A DNA stretch of 13,291 nucleotides, from contig JASLEG010000298.1 in the NCBI GenBank assembly GCA_030151225.1, positions 1 to 13,291 of the forward strand, written 5' to 3'. The translations under genes and the position numbers were made by a program. Each line of letters begins with the position of its first letter. The stretch's first letter is position 1. This DNA is from Burkholderia sp. Its GTDB lineage: Bacteria; Pseudomonadota; Gammaproteobacteria; Burkholderiales; Burkholderiaceae. Positions 1 to 6,493 of the stretch are shown here, piece by piece. The notes below the pieces were generated by a model. The model was not told where the DNA came from and ran no database searches. It was given only the letters and a program-made list of their open reading frames with translations.

Positions 1-357
1 CCTGACGCGAGGCAGCAGGCCGTGGCGCCGGTGATGGTCGCCCAGGCCGCGCCGCCCGAGGCACCGGCCGCACCGGCGCGGGTTGCCGAGGCCCAGCCGC
101 AACCCGCGCCCCCGCCGGCGCCGCGTCACGTCGGGTTCGGCGATGCCACCTCGGCCTGGCTGGACCTGCAGCGCAGCAATCGCGCGGCCTCGCCGGAGCC
201 GCATCCGTTCGCGGGCGCCGCCGCGAGCTACGCGTACCAGCGTTATCTGCAGTCGTTCACGAAGCCGATTCCGGACTGGTTCGGCTCGACGCAGGGCGGC
301 GGTGGCGGCGCGGGTGGTTCGCAGTTGGGCGGCAGCAGTGGTTCGCAGTCGCAATGA
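1..357 (+). CDS. DUF3613-type protein of a tad pilus locus (5' end cut by window)
   Basis: The frame is open from base 1 to the TGA at 355-357, so the true start probably lies upstream; GTG codons at 22 and 31 are only in-window options. The visible part starts with an Ala/Pro-rich stretch, typical of the region after a signal peptide. A short conserved-looking core follows (GDATSAWLDLQRSNRAASP, then AAASYAYQRYLQSFTKPIPDWF), and it ends in a Gly/Ser/Gln-rich tail. The core matches my memory of DUF3613, a small family found beside tad (Flp pilus) genes in Burkholderia and Ralstonia; its molecular role is unknown. It sits 16 bp before the TadG-like gene on the same strand, so the two are probably co-transcribed. 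The family call is from memory and function is inferred only from context. Confidence 0.7.
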   Translation, partial: PDARQQAVAPVMVAQAAPPEAPAAPARVAEAQPQPAPPPAPRHVGFGDATSAWLDLQRSNRAASPEPHPFAGAAASYAYQRYLQSFTKPIPDWFGSTQGGGGGAGGSQLGGSSGSQSQ

Positions 358-373
358 GTCTCGAGGTTCGATC

Positions 374-2239
374 ATGAAGCGCGTGCAATTCCGCCGTTCC
401 GGCCCGCTCCCCGGTGCCCCCGCAATGTCCGGCCGCCGCCGGGAGCGCGGCGCATTCGCCGTGATGACGGTGGTGTTCCTGACGGCGGCGATCTCGATCC
501 TCGGCGTGATCGACCTCGGCAATCTGTTCTTCCAGCGCCGCGACCTGCAGCGCATCGCCGACCTGTCGGCGATGGCGGCTGTGCAACGCATCGACAATCT
601 CTGCACGCAGTCGCCCGCCACCGCCGCGCAGAGCGCCGCCAACAACGGCCTGAGCGCAGGCACCGGCGACACCATCACGAGTACCTGCGGGCGCTGGGAT
701 CCGACCGTCAATGCCGGGCCGAGTTATTACGTGGCGACCAGCAATTCGGCGGGCAACCCGAACGCCACGCAGCTCAATGCGGTGCAGGTGACGGTTCAGC
801 GCACCGTGCCGTACTTCTTCTTCGGGCCCGCGCGCGTCGTGCACGCGAGCTCGACCGCGCGCGCCACGGCGATCGACGTGTTCTCGGTCGGCGCGACGCT
901 GGCGCAGCTCGGCGGCACCAGCTGCTCGGGCACGCCGGCCTCGTCCTCGGCCAACTCGGGCCTCGTCAACGGCCTGCTGACGGGCCTGCTCGGTTCGAAG
1001 TCGGCACTGAGCCTGAGCCTGGTGTCGTATCAGGCGCTCGCCTGCACGAACGTCAAGCTCGCCGATCTCGCCACCGCGGCCGGCGTCGGCACGATCAACC
1101 AGTTGCTGGCGCTGAAGCTCTCGCTGTCGCAACTGCTGCAGCTGGCGGCCACCGCGGCGCAGCAGACCCGCGTGGTCAACGCCAATCTGCAGGCCAGCCT
1201 CGGTGCGCTGCAGGCGCTGATCTCGGCGAACGTGAACAGCGGCAACGTGAGCCTCGGCGGCGCGAACGGGCTGCTCAACGTCGCGCTGGCCGACACGCAA
1301 TCGGCGGCCAACGCCACCGTCAACCTGATGGATCTCGTGATGGTGGGCGCGGAGATCGCGAATTCGAACAACGCCGTGGCCGTGACCGTGCCGTCGGTGA
1401 ACCTCGGCGGCCTGACGGGTACCCAGCTGCAGGTGCAGATCATCAGCCCGCCATCGATCGGCGTGGGCGAGGGCGGCATCAATCCGGCCACCGGCACCTG
1501 GCGCACCCAGGCCAGCACGGCAGCCGTGGGCGTGTACCTGCTGGTCGATCTGGGCACGCAGCAGTTGCCGCTGGTGGGGCCGCTGCTGCAGGCGGTGGGC
1601 GTCGGCGTCGACATCACCCTGCCCGTGTATCTGCAGGTCGGCACGGGCACGGCCGTGCTCAATGCCACGAAGTGCGGCCCGACACTGGCCACGAGCACCG
1701 CCACGATCACGGCCACGCCGGGCATCGCGAACCTCTGCATCGGCACGCCGCCGCTCAACGCGAAGGGCATGATCAGCCTGTCGTCCACCTACAGCTGCAA
1801 GTCGCCGGCGCAGATCATCAATGCCAACGTGTCGTTGCTGAACCTGCTCAACCTGGCGACGCTGACCGTGTCGCTGTCCAACGTGTCGGTGCAGGTCAAC
1901 GGCGGCGCGCAGACTCACGTGTTTCCCGGCAACACCGGCACCGACGCCGACTACTGGACCTCGAACACCAACGCGCTGGGCTCGGCGCTGTCGAGCGCGC
2001 TCACGCAACTGGCCGGCGCCACCGTCACGGCCACGGTGAAGGTGTTGCTCGGCACGGTCGCGCTCGGCAGCGGCTTCGTCTCGACCCTGCTCGGCATCAT
2101 CGCGTCGCTGCTGAGCCCGCTGCTGAGCTCGCTCGACAGTGTCATCGTCCCGCTCCTGAACCTGCTCGGCGTGCAGGTGGGCGCGGCCACCGTCCACCAT
2201 ATCTCGCTGACCTGCGGGGTTTCGCAGACGGTCTATTGA
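374..2239 (+). CDS. TadE/TadG-like Flp pilus assembly protein
   Basis: 621 aa if started at the ATG at 374, which has a GAGG Shine-Dalgarno at 363-366; the open frame extends further upstream but overlaps the preceding gene. The N-terminus shows the TadE/G pattern: a basic leader (RRRERGAFAV, residues 21-30), one membrane segment at about 27-48, then an Arg/Gln-rich helix (FQRRDLQRIADLSAMAAVQR) where these pseudopilins pack into the pilus machinery. Residues about 135-175 (NAVQVTVQRTVPYFFF, then ARVVHASSTARATA) fit the Tad_C/DUF2134 region. The remaining 450 residues are rich in Ala, Leu, Ser, Asn and Thr, with alternating hydrophobic strands; I see no von Willebrand A domain of the kind TadG often carries. 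It would act in the inner membrane and periplasm of a tight-adherence pilus system. High confidence in the family, low in the role of the C-terminal part. Confidence 0.85.
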   Translation: MKRVQFRRSGPLPGAPAMSGRRRERGAFAVMTVVFLTAAISILGVIDLGNLFFQRRDLQRIADLSAMAAVQRIDNLCTQSPATAAQSAANNGLSAGTGDTITSTCGRWDPTVNAGPSYYVATSNSAGNPNATQLNAVQVTVQRTVPYFFFGPARVVHASSTARATAIDVFSVGATLAQLGGTSCSGTPASSSANSGLVNGLLTGLLGSKSALSLSLVSYQALACTNVKLADLATAAGVGTINQLLALKLSLSQLLQLAATAAQQTRVVNANLQASLGALQALISANVNSGNVSLGGANGLLNVALADTQSAANATVNLMDLVMVGAEIANSNNAVAVTVPSVNLGGLTGTQLQVQIISPPSIGVGEGGINPATGTWRTQASTAAVGVYLLVDLGTQQLPLVGPLLQAVGVGVDITLPVYLQVGTGTAVLNATKCGPTLATSTATITATPGIANLCIGTPPLNAKGMISLSSTYSCKSPAQIINANVSLLNLLNLATLTVSLSNVSVQVNGGAQTHVFPGNTGTDADYWTSNTNALGSALSSALTQLAGATVTATVKVLLGTVALGSGFVSTLLGIIASLLSPLLSSLDSVIVPLLNLLGVQVGAATVHHISLTCGVSQTVY

Positions 2240-2258
2240 CCGAACCGACTGGTATCCG

Positions 2259-3653
2259 ATGAGAACTACACCTGCAATCGAGGGGCTGGACCTCTACGTC
2301 TGGGAAGGCAAGGCGGACATCGTGGACCGCGTCGCGCGCTGCATGGCCAGCTTCGACGTGGAGGTGATCCGCGCCGACAACGTGGCGTTGTCGCCCGAGC
2401 GTGCCGCGGCGCGCGCCTCGCTCGCGATCATCAGCGTGAGCATGATCGAGACCGGCGCGGCCTTCCTCAGCGAATGGCAGGCCAGTATCGGCATGCCGGT
2501 GGTCTGGGTGGGCGCGGCGCGTGGTGGGGGCGCCGACGCGGCCTCGTATCCGCCCGAGTATTCGCACATCCTGCCGCTCGACTTCACCTGCGCGGAGCTG
2601 CGCGGGCTGGTGTCGAAGCTCGTCACGCAACTGCGCGCGCACGCGGCGCAGACTTCCGCGCCGGCGATGCTGGTGGCGCATTCGGAGCCGATGCAGGCGC
2701 TGCTGCAGGAAGTCGACACGTTCGCCGACTGCGATACCAACGTGCTGCTGCACGGCGAAACCGGGGTGGGCAAGGAGCGCATCGCGCAACTGCTGCACGA
2801 GAAGCACTCGCGCTACCGGCACGGCGAATTCGTGCCGGTGAACTGCGGCGCGATTCCCGACGGGCTGTTCGAATCGCTGTTCTTCGGCCACGCGAAGGGC
2901 TCGTTCACGGGCGCCGTGGTCGCGCACAAGGGCTATTTCGAGCAGGCGGCCGGCGGCACGCTGTTCCTCGACGAGGTGGGCGACCTGCCGCTCTATCAGC
3001 AGGTCAAGCTGCTGCGCGTGCTCGAGGACGGTACGGTGCTGCGGGTGGGCGCGTCGGCGCCGCTGAAGGTGGATTTCCGGCTGGTGGCCGCGAGCAACAA
3101 GAAGCTGCCGCAACTGGTGAAGGAGGGCACGTTCCGTGCCGACCTGTATTACCGGCTGGCCGTGATCGAACTCGGCATTCCGTCGCTGGAGGAGCGCGGC
3201 GCCGTGGACAAGATCGCGCTGTTCAAGTCCTTCGTGGCCGAGGTGGTGGGCGAGGACCGGCTCGCCGCGCTCTCCGATCTGCCTTACTGGCTGGCCGACG
3301 CGGTGGCGGACACCTATTTCCCCGGCAACGTGCGCGAACTGCGCAACCTGGCCGAGCGGGTGGGCGTGACGGTGCGCCAGACCGGCGCCTGGGACGCCGC
3401 GCGCCTGCAACGCCTGGTGGCGCACGCGCGGGCCGCCCAGCCGGTGCCGGCCGAGAGTGCGGCGGAGGTTTACGTGGATCGCAGCAAGTGGGACATGGGC
3501 GAGCGCAACAGGGTCATCGCCGCGCTTGACGCGAATGGCTGGCGCCGCCAGGATACCGCCCAGCACCTCGGTATCAGCCGCAAAGTGTTGTGGGAAAAGA
3601 TGCGGAAATACCAGATTTTCGACGAAGAGCCCGAAGCGCGTGAAAGTGAGTGA
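2259..3653 (+). CDS. Sigma-54-dependent transcriptional activator with degenerate receiver and Fis HTH
   Basis: 464 aa, starting 19 bp after the TadG-like stop. Residues about 10-125 have a receiver-like alternation of strands and helices but lack the usual phosphorylation residues: the position after strand 3 reads LAIISVSM without an Asp, and the strand-5 Lys is absent (HILPLDF). Residues about 135-370 are an AAA+ sigma-54 interaction domain: Walker A GETGVGKE (166-173), the sigma-54 contact loop as GSFTGA (214-219, a Ser variant of GAFTGA), Walker B LFLDEV (235-240) and FPGNVRELRN near 354-363. Residues about 414-450 are a Fis-type helix-turn-helix (DTAQHLGISRKVLWEKMRKY). It should hydrolyse ATP to open sigma-54 promoters, and its position suggests control of the tad genes. 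I found no clear -24/-12 promoter in the intergenic DNA here, so its targets probably lie elsewhere in the tad cluster. The activator call is firm; the target is inferred. Confidence 0.9.
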   Translation: MRTTPAIEGLDLYVWEGKADIVDRVARCMASFDVEVIRADNVALSPERAAARASLAIISVSMIETGAAFLSEWQASIGMPVVWVGAARGGGADAASYPPEYSHILPLDFTCAELRGLVSKLVTQLRAHAAQTSAPAMLVAHSEPMQALLQEVDTFADCDTNVLLHGETGVGKERIAQLLHEKHSRYRHGEFVPVNCGAIPDGLFESLFFGHAKGSFTGAVVAHKGYFEQAAGGTLFLDEVGDLPLYQQVKLLRVLEDGTVLRVGASAPLKVDFRLVAASNKKLPQLVKEGTFRADLYYRLAVIELGIPSLEERGAVDKIALFKSFVAEVVGEDRLAALSDLPYWLADAVADTYFPGNVRELRNLAERVGVTVRQTGAWDAARLQRLVAHARAAQPVPAESAAEVYVDRSKWDMGERNRVIAALDANGWRRQDTAQHLGISRKVLWEKMRKYQIFDEEPEARESE

Positions 3654-3705
3654 TAATGCGGGGATTGCGGTCAGAAATACAACTAATCTGTGCAGGAATC
3701 TCTAC

Positions 3706-4449
3706 ATGAGCCAGAAACGGGTTTTGGGGCGCACGTTTGTTGCAGGGTTGGTATTCGCAGGAGGGCTTCAGGCCGTGCAGGCTCAGGGCCTTGCAGGCAG
3801 TGACGATTCGGCGAGTGCCGCGTCGTCGGGCAGTGTGGTGAATTCCGCGCCGGCCGCGTCGAGTGCGCTGCCGGCCACGTCGGGCGCACGTGCGTCGCAA
3901 TCGCAGGCTCAGGCGCCGCAGGCGCTGCCCGGCGACGGCGGCACGCAGAGCACGATCGACGAACTGCAGCAGAAGATCCAGGCCCATTCGCTGACGGAAA
4001 TGCGTACCGCGTACAACGGCAGTTATGGTGCGAGCCTGCTGTTCAGCATCACCGATTCGACCTATTACGTCGCGCTGTTCCAGCAGAAGGCGTTCTGGCG
4101 CGTCATCAAGACGACCAACGAGGCACGGGCCGAAGCCGTGTTCCGCGATTTCGCGAAGCAGGCCGACTCGTTGTCGGCGTCGGAACTGCAGGCCGCGCGC
4201 CTCGAGGCGCAAAAAACCCAGACGGACAAGCAGATCGCCGTGGTGCAGGATCGCGCGAACCGTCTGCAGGCCGATCTGCAGATCGCGCGCGAGCAGCAGG
4301 CCGCGGTCAACAACCGCCAGAAGGCCACGCGCAGCGAAACCGCCTCGCTGGCGGCGCAGCGCGATGCGCTGCAGGCGCAACTGCGCGATCTGCAGGCGAA
4401 GGTTCGCTCGCTGCAGCGTCAGACCGACGCGGGCCTGCCGAATCAGTAA
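3706..4449 (+). CDS. DUF2968 exported coiled-coil protein
   Basis: 247 aa from the ATG at 3706, preceded by AGGA at 3694-3697; the open frame continues upstream but that part overlaps the regulator gene. Residues 1-26 form a Sec signal peptide (basic MSQKRVLGR, hydrophobic core, probable cleavage after AVQA). Residues 27-75 are a disordered Ser/Ala/Gln linker. Residues about 82-155 form the conserved globular part (IDELQQKIQAHSLTEMRTAYNG, then YYVALFQQKAFWRVIKT). Residues about 155-240 are heptad-like and Gln/Ala/Arg-rich, strongly predicted coiled coil. This matches DUF2968, a periplasmic family of Burkholderia and relatives with no assigned function. It lies 52 bp after the sigma-54 regulator and could be read through from it, but it ends at a strong terminator shared with convergent hfq2. 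Family call from memory. Confidence 0.8.
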   Translation: MSQKRVLGRTFVAGLVFAGGLQAVQAQGLAGSDDSASAASSGSVVNSAPAASSALPATSGARASQSQAQAPQALPGDGGTQSTIDELQQKIQAHSLTEMRTAYNGSYGASLLFSITDSTYYVALFQQKAFWRVIKTTNEARAEAVFRDFAKQADSLSASELQAARLEAQKTQTDKQIAVVQDRANRLQADLQIAREQQAAVNNRQKATRSETASLAAQRDALQAQLRDLQAKVRSLQRQTDAGLPNQ

Positions 4450-4464
4450 AGGTGGCGATGCGCT

Positions 4465-4502
4465 GGCGGCATGTGATGCTGCCGCGCGCCGCAGGATGCG
4501 GC
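4465..4502 (+). other. Two consecutive stem-loops in the DUF2968 3' untranslated region
   Basis: GGCGGCAT (4465-4472) pairs with ATGCTGCC (4476-4483), with one G-U pair and a 3-nt loop. GCCGCA (4488-4493) pairs perfectly with TGCGGC (4497-4502) around a GGA loop. They lie between the stop codon and the terminator hairpin, so the transcript's last 110 nt would contain three hairpins in series. Function unknown. Confidence 0.45.
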
Positions 4503-4516
4503 GAAATGCGGGCCGG

Positions 4517-4560
4517 ATGAAAAAAACGGGCAATCCGAAGGGATTGCCCGTTTTTTTCAT
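4517..4560. terminator. Bidirectional Rho-independent terminator between DUF2968 and hfq2
   Basis: A perfect 20-bp inverted repeat, arms 4517-4536 and 4541-4560, with loop GAAG. The GC-rich core CGGGCAATCC/GGATTGCCCG is flanked by A7 on the left and T7 on the right, so both strands give a stem followed by a U tract. It lies 67 bp after the DUF2968 stop and 23 bp after the hfq2 stop (minus strand), as expected for one terminator serving two convergent genes. Confidence 0.93.
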
Positions 4561-4583
4561 GTGTGTTGCCGGGAGCCGGCAGC

Positions 4584-5189
4584 TTACTCGCTGCTGCCGC
4601 TACCGCTGCCCCCCGTCGGGCCCAGCGGGCGTCGGCGGCGCGTGACGATCACGGTGGGGCTGCCGCTGCGCTCGGACGGCGTGGACACGCCTTCGTGCGA
4701 CTCGCGCGGATAATCACGCGGTGCGCTGTATTCGCGCTCGCGCGGCGCATGGTATTCGCGCGGGGCGTTGTAGTCGCGCGGCTCGCGGGGTTCACGTGGC
4801 TCGCGCGGCGTATAGCCTTCGGTGCGTTCGCCGCGGCCCTCGCCACGCTCGCCCCGGCCTTCGCCGCGCGGGCCGTAGGGGCTGTGACCGCCGCCTTCGC
4901 GGTTCGGCCGGCCGCCGCCGCCGTGGCCGCCACCGCCCGTGCGGGGGCCGCCACGGCCGCCGCCACCGGGGCGCGAGCCGCCCATGTCGAGCTGGATCGT
5001 GGAGATCGCGCGCTTGTAGATGCCTTGCAAACCGACGGGCGTGCGCAGCATCACCAAGTACTGATCGAACGACTCGATGCAGCCCGTCAGACGGATGCCG
5101 TTGACGAGATAGATTTCCACGCGCTTGCGTTCCTTGCGCGCTGCGTTGATGAAGTCGTTTTGCGGATGGGATTCTGCAGGATTGGCCAT
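4584..5189 (-). CDS. hfq2: Hfq2: RNA chaperone Hfq with long Gly/Arg-rich C-terminal tail
   Basis: 201 aa, about twice the length of a normal Hfq. Residues 10-67 are the Sm fold: Sm1 with RVEIYLVNGIRLTGCIESFDQY (23-44) and Sm2 with GIYKRAISTI (56-65). Proximal-face residues Q10 and K59 are present, but the classical Sm2 Lys-His pair reads Lys-Arg (K59-R60). The rim is very basic (RKERKR, 18-23). Residues 70-201 are low complexity: Gly-rich (71-101), two GEGRGER units, PRE repeats, then repeated Y-x-APR motifs and a basic end (TRRRRP). Hfq forms ring hexamers that pair small RNAs with mRNAs. B. cenocepacia is known to have two Hfq proteins, the longer being Hfq2 of about this size. The gene stands alone in front of a 346-bp upstream region and is not beside hflX, where the short Hfq usually lies. 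The ATG at 5189 has no strong Shine-Dalgarno. Confidence 0.93.
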   Translation of the reverse strand: MANPAESHPQNDFINAARKERKRVEIYLVNGIRLTGCIESFDQYLVMLRTPVGLQGIYKRAISTIQLDMGGSRPGGGGRGGPRTGGGGHGGGGRPNREGGGHSPYGPRGEGRGERGEGRGERTEGYTPREPREPREPRDYNAPREYHAPREREYSAPRDYPRESHEGVSTPSERSGSPTVIVTRRRRPLGPTGGSGSGSSE

Positions 5190-5535
5190 TGAGAAGCGGC
5201 TTGAGCCGGCGTCAGAAGAGGGTTTTGCTTGAGTGCGCGGCGCTATCTGGCGAAGCGCTTGAGCGGGATTCTACCTTGTTCGATTGAGATGCGTACGCGG
5301 ACCTTTGTGTCTAACCGTTACCCACTATAGACGTTCGGCGCGCGAAGTGCGATTCGGTCGAACGGTCAACCCGTGTTTTGCGAGAAACGCGGGAGCAGGG
5401 CGTGGCCAACTGTCGCGGCATGCGCCATTCCGGTGCGGGCGGGCGTGCGACACCGCACAGTCGGCCGAAAATCGAGCGTTCCGGCTCGCGGGATTCATGC
5501 CCGGATGGCCGTGCCGAATTTCGCATTTCTGTCAT
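5190..5535. other. 346-bp intergenic region upstream of hfq2
   Basis: No convincing gene: the open frames here have no ribosome site or family resemblance. It must hold the hfq2 promoter (minus strand). Candidate -10 boxes read TAGAAT at 5273-5268 and TATAGT at 5329-5324, but neither has a good -35 at normal spacing, so no promoter is called. A stem-loop at 5370-5393 (CCCGTGTTTT/GAAACGCGGG, loop GCGA, two imperfect pairs) lies towards the DUF1571 end but has no T tract. The long leader implied for hfq2 could be regulatory. Confidence 0.5.
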
Positions 5536-6444
5536 TCAATATCGGTAATCGGCGTTTTTCGGATCGAATGCGCGGTCGTCGAAGCTCGCCGGTGTGATGG
5601 TTTCGAACACGATGCGCTCGAAGAGGTGCCCGTCGTTGTCCCAGGATTCGGCGCTGCGAAAATACGGGTGACGCAGATCGAGGCCGAGGGTTTCCTTCTT
5701 CGCGTAGAACTGCGGGCGGCCGGTCGGCGTCTCGTAGGTCAGCGCCACCACCCGCACGCCGTCGATCGTCTTCGCCTCGACGCGGGTCGGGCGGCTCGCG
5801 CCGGCCGCCTCGTACTTGCGGCCCTCGCTCAGATACAGCGCGGCGATGTACTCGGTGCCGAGATCGCGGATCGTGTGGTTCGACTGCGCACGGGCGAGCG
5901 AACCGGTGATCGAGGTCCACAGCGGGATCTTGCCGAACAGGCCGCCGAGGTGGCCGTACATCTCGTCCCGGCGCCTGGTTTCGTCGTAGATCGCCTCCTG
6001 GCCCGCGTGCGCGCCGTCGGGCAGCCATTTCGCGTAGATCCGAAGCGGCTCGCGCGTCATCTTCACGAGCATGTGATCGGGCTTGCCGGCCCAGCGGTCG
6101 CCGATCCGCTCCTGGCGCGTCATCGTGAACGTGTACGACGGGTAACCGTTCGGCCCGGCCGCGATGTAGGCCGGCACCGTCATCGGGTCGAGCGCCGTGA
6201 ACAGCGCGGTGAGCGTGGTGTCGTCGAGCTTCTCGAGCGCGCCGTCGCGCGCGGCCGCCTTCAGCCACGCTGCCTGCTGCGCGACCGGCTGCTGCACGAC
6301 GCGCGCGAGTTCGGGCGGCAGCGCCGCGGCATCCGATACGGCCTGCGCGTGGACGCCCGGCATGAGGCTCGCGACGGCGAGTGCCAGCGCGAGACGGGTC
6401 AACGTGGAACGAGTCGGAACGAGCGGAATGCGGCCGGTGCGCAT
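5536..6444 (-). CDS. DUF1571 exported protein
   Basis: 302 aa from the ATG at 6444, chosen because AAGGAG (6456-6451) sits 6 nt ahead; an upstream GTG at 6471 in the same frame has no such site. A signal peptide is clear: MRTGRIPLVPTRSTLTR, a hydrophobic stretch, and probable cleavage after VHA (residue 33). The mature part matches DUF1571 as I remember it: YTFTMTRQERIGDRW (104-118), MLVKMTREPLRIYAKWLPDG (125-144), then GQEAIYD (148-154) and a C-terminal beta-rich half with ALYLSEGRKYEAAG and VRVVALTYETP. The family is periplasmic, beta-rich and of unknown function; the fold resembles outer-membrane lipoprotein-sorting folds such as LolA/LolB in general character, which is only an inference. 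It lies 49 bp after the acyl-CoA ligase gene on the same strand, so it is probably the last gene of that operon. Confidence 0.8.
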   Translation of the reverse strand: MRTGRIPLVPTRSTLTRLALALAVASLMPGVHAQAVSDAAALPPELARVVQQPVAQQAAWLKAAARDGALEKLDDTTLTALFTALDPMTVPAYIAAGPNGYPSYTFTMTRQERIGDRWAGKPDHMLVKMTREPLRIYAKWLPDGAHAGQEAIYDETRRRDEMYGHLGGLFGKIPLWTSITGSLARAQSNHTIRDLGTEYIAALYLSEGRKYEAAGASRPTRVEAKTIDGVRVVALTYETPTGRPQFYAKKETLGLDLRHPYFRSAESWDNDGHLFERIVFETITPASFDDRAFDPKNADYRY

Positions 6445-6455
6445 GGGGGGCTCCT

Positions 6456-6474
6456 TGCGTGCCTTCGGCACGCA
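6456..6474 (-). promoter_or_regulatory. Intercistronic hairpin touching the DUF1571 ribosome-binding site
   Basis: A perfect 8-bp stem (TGCGTGCC, 3-nt loop, GGCACGCA) lies between the ligase stop codon and the DUF1571 start. Its last base overlaps the first base of the AAGGAG Shine-Dalgarno. It has no T tract, so it is not a terminator. It could affect mRNA stability or translation of the downstream gene. Confidence 0.45.
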
Positions 6475-6493
6475 CGATGATCGGGATGACGAA

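Noticed and set aside
257..2200. Long open frame antisense to the TadG-like gene
   Set aside because: Composition is dominated by Arg, His, Gln, Ala and Gly, as usual for a shadow frame in GC-rich DNA; no ribosome site or family features.
4563..5192. Open frame on the plus strand across hfq2
   Set aside because: Mirror of the Gly/Arg-rich repeat tail; the minus strand has an unmistakable Sm fold.
5364..5369. TTGACC as -35 of an hfq2 promoter
   Set aside because: No acceptable -10 box at 16-18 bp spacing on the minus strand.
5284..6480. Plus-strand open frame across the hfq2 leader and DUF1571 gene
   Set aside because: No Shine-Dalgarno, Arg-rich, and opposite a protein with a signal peptide and conserved core.
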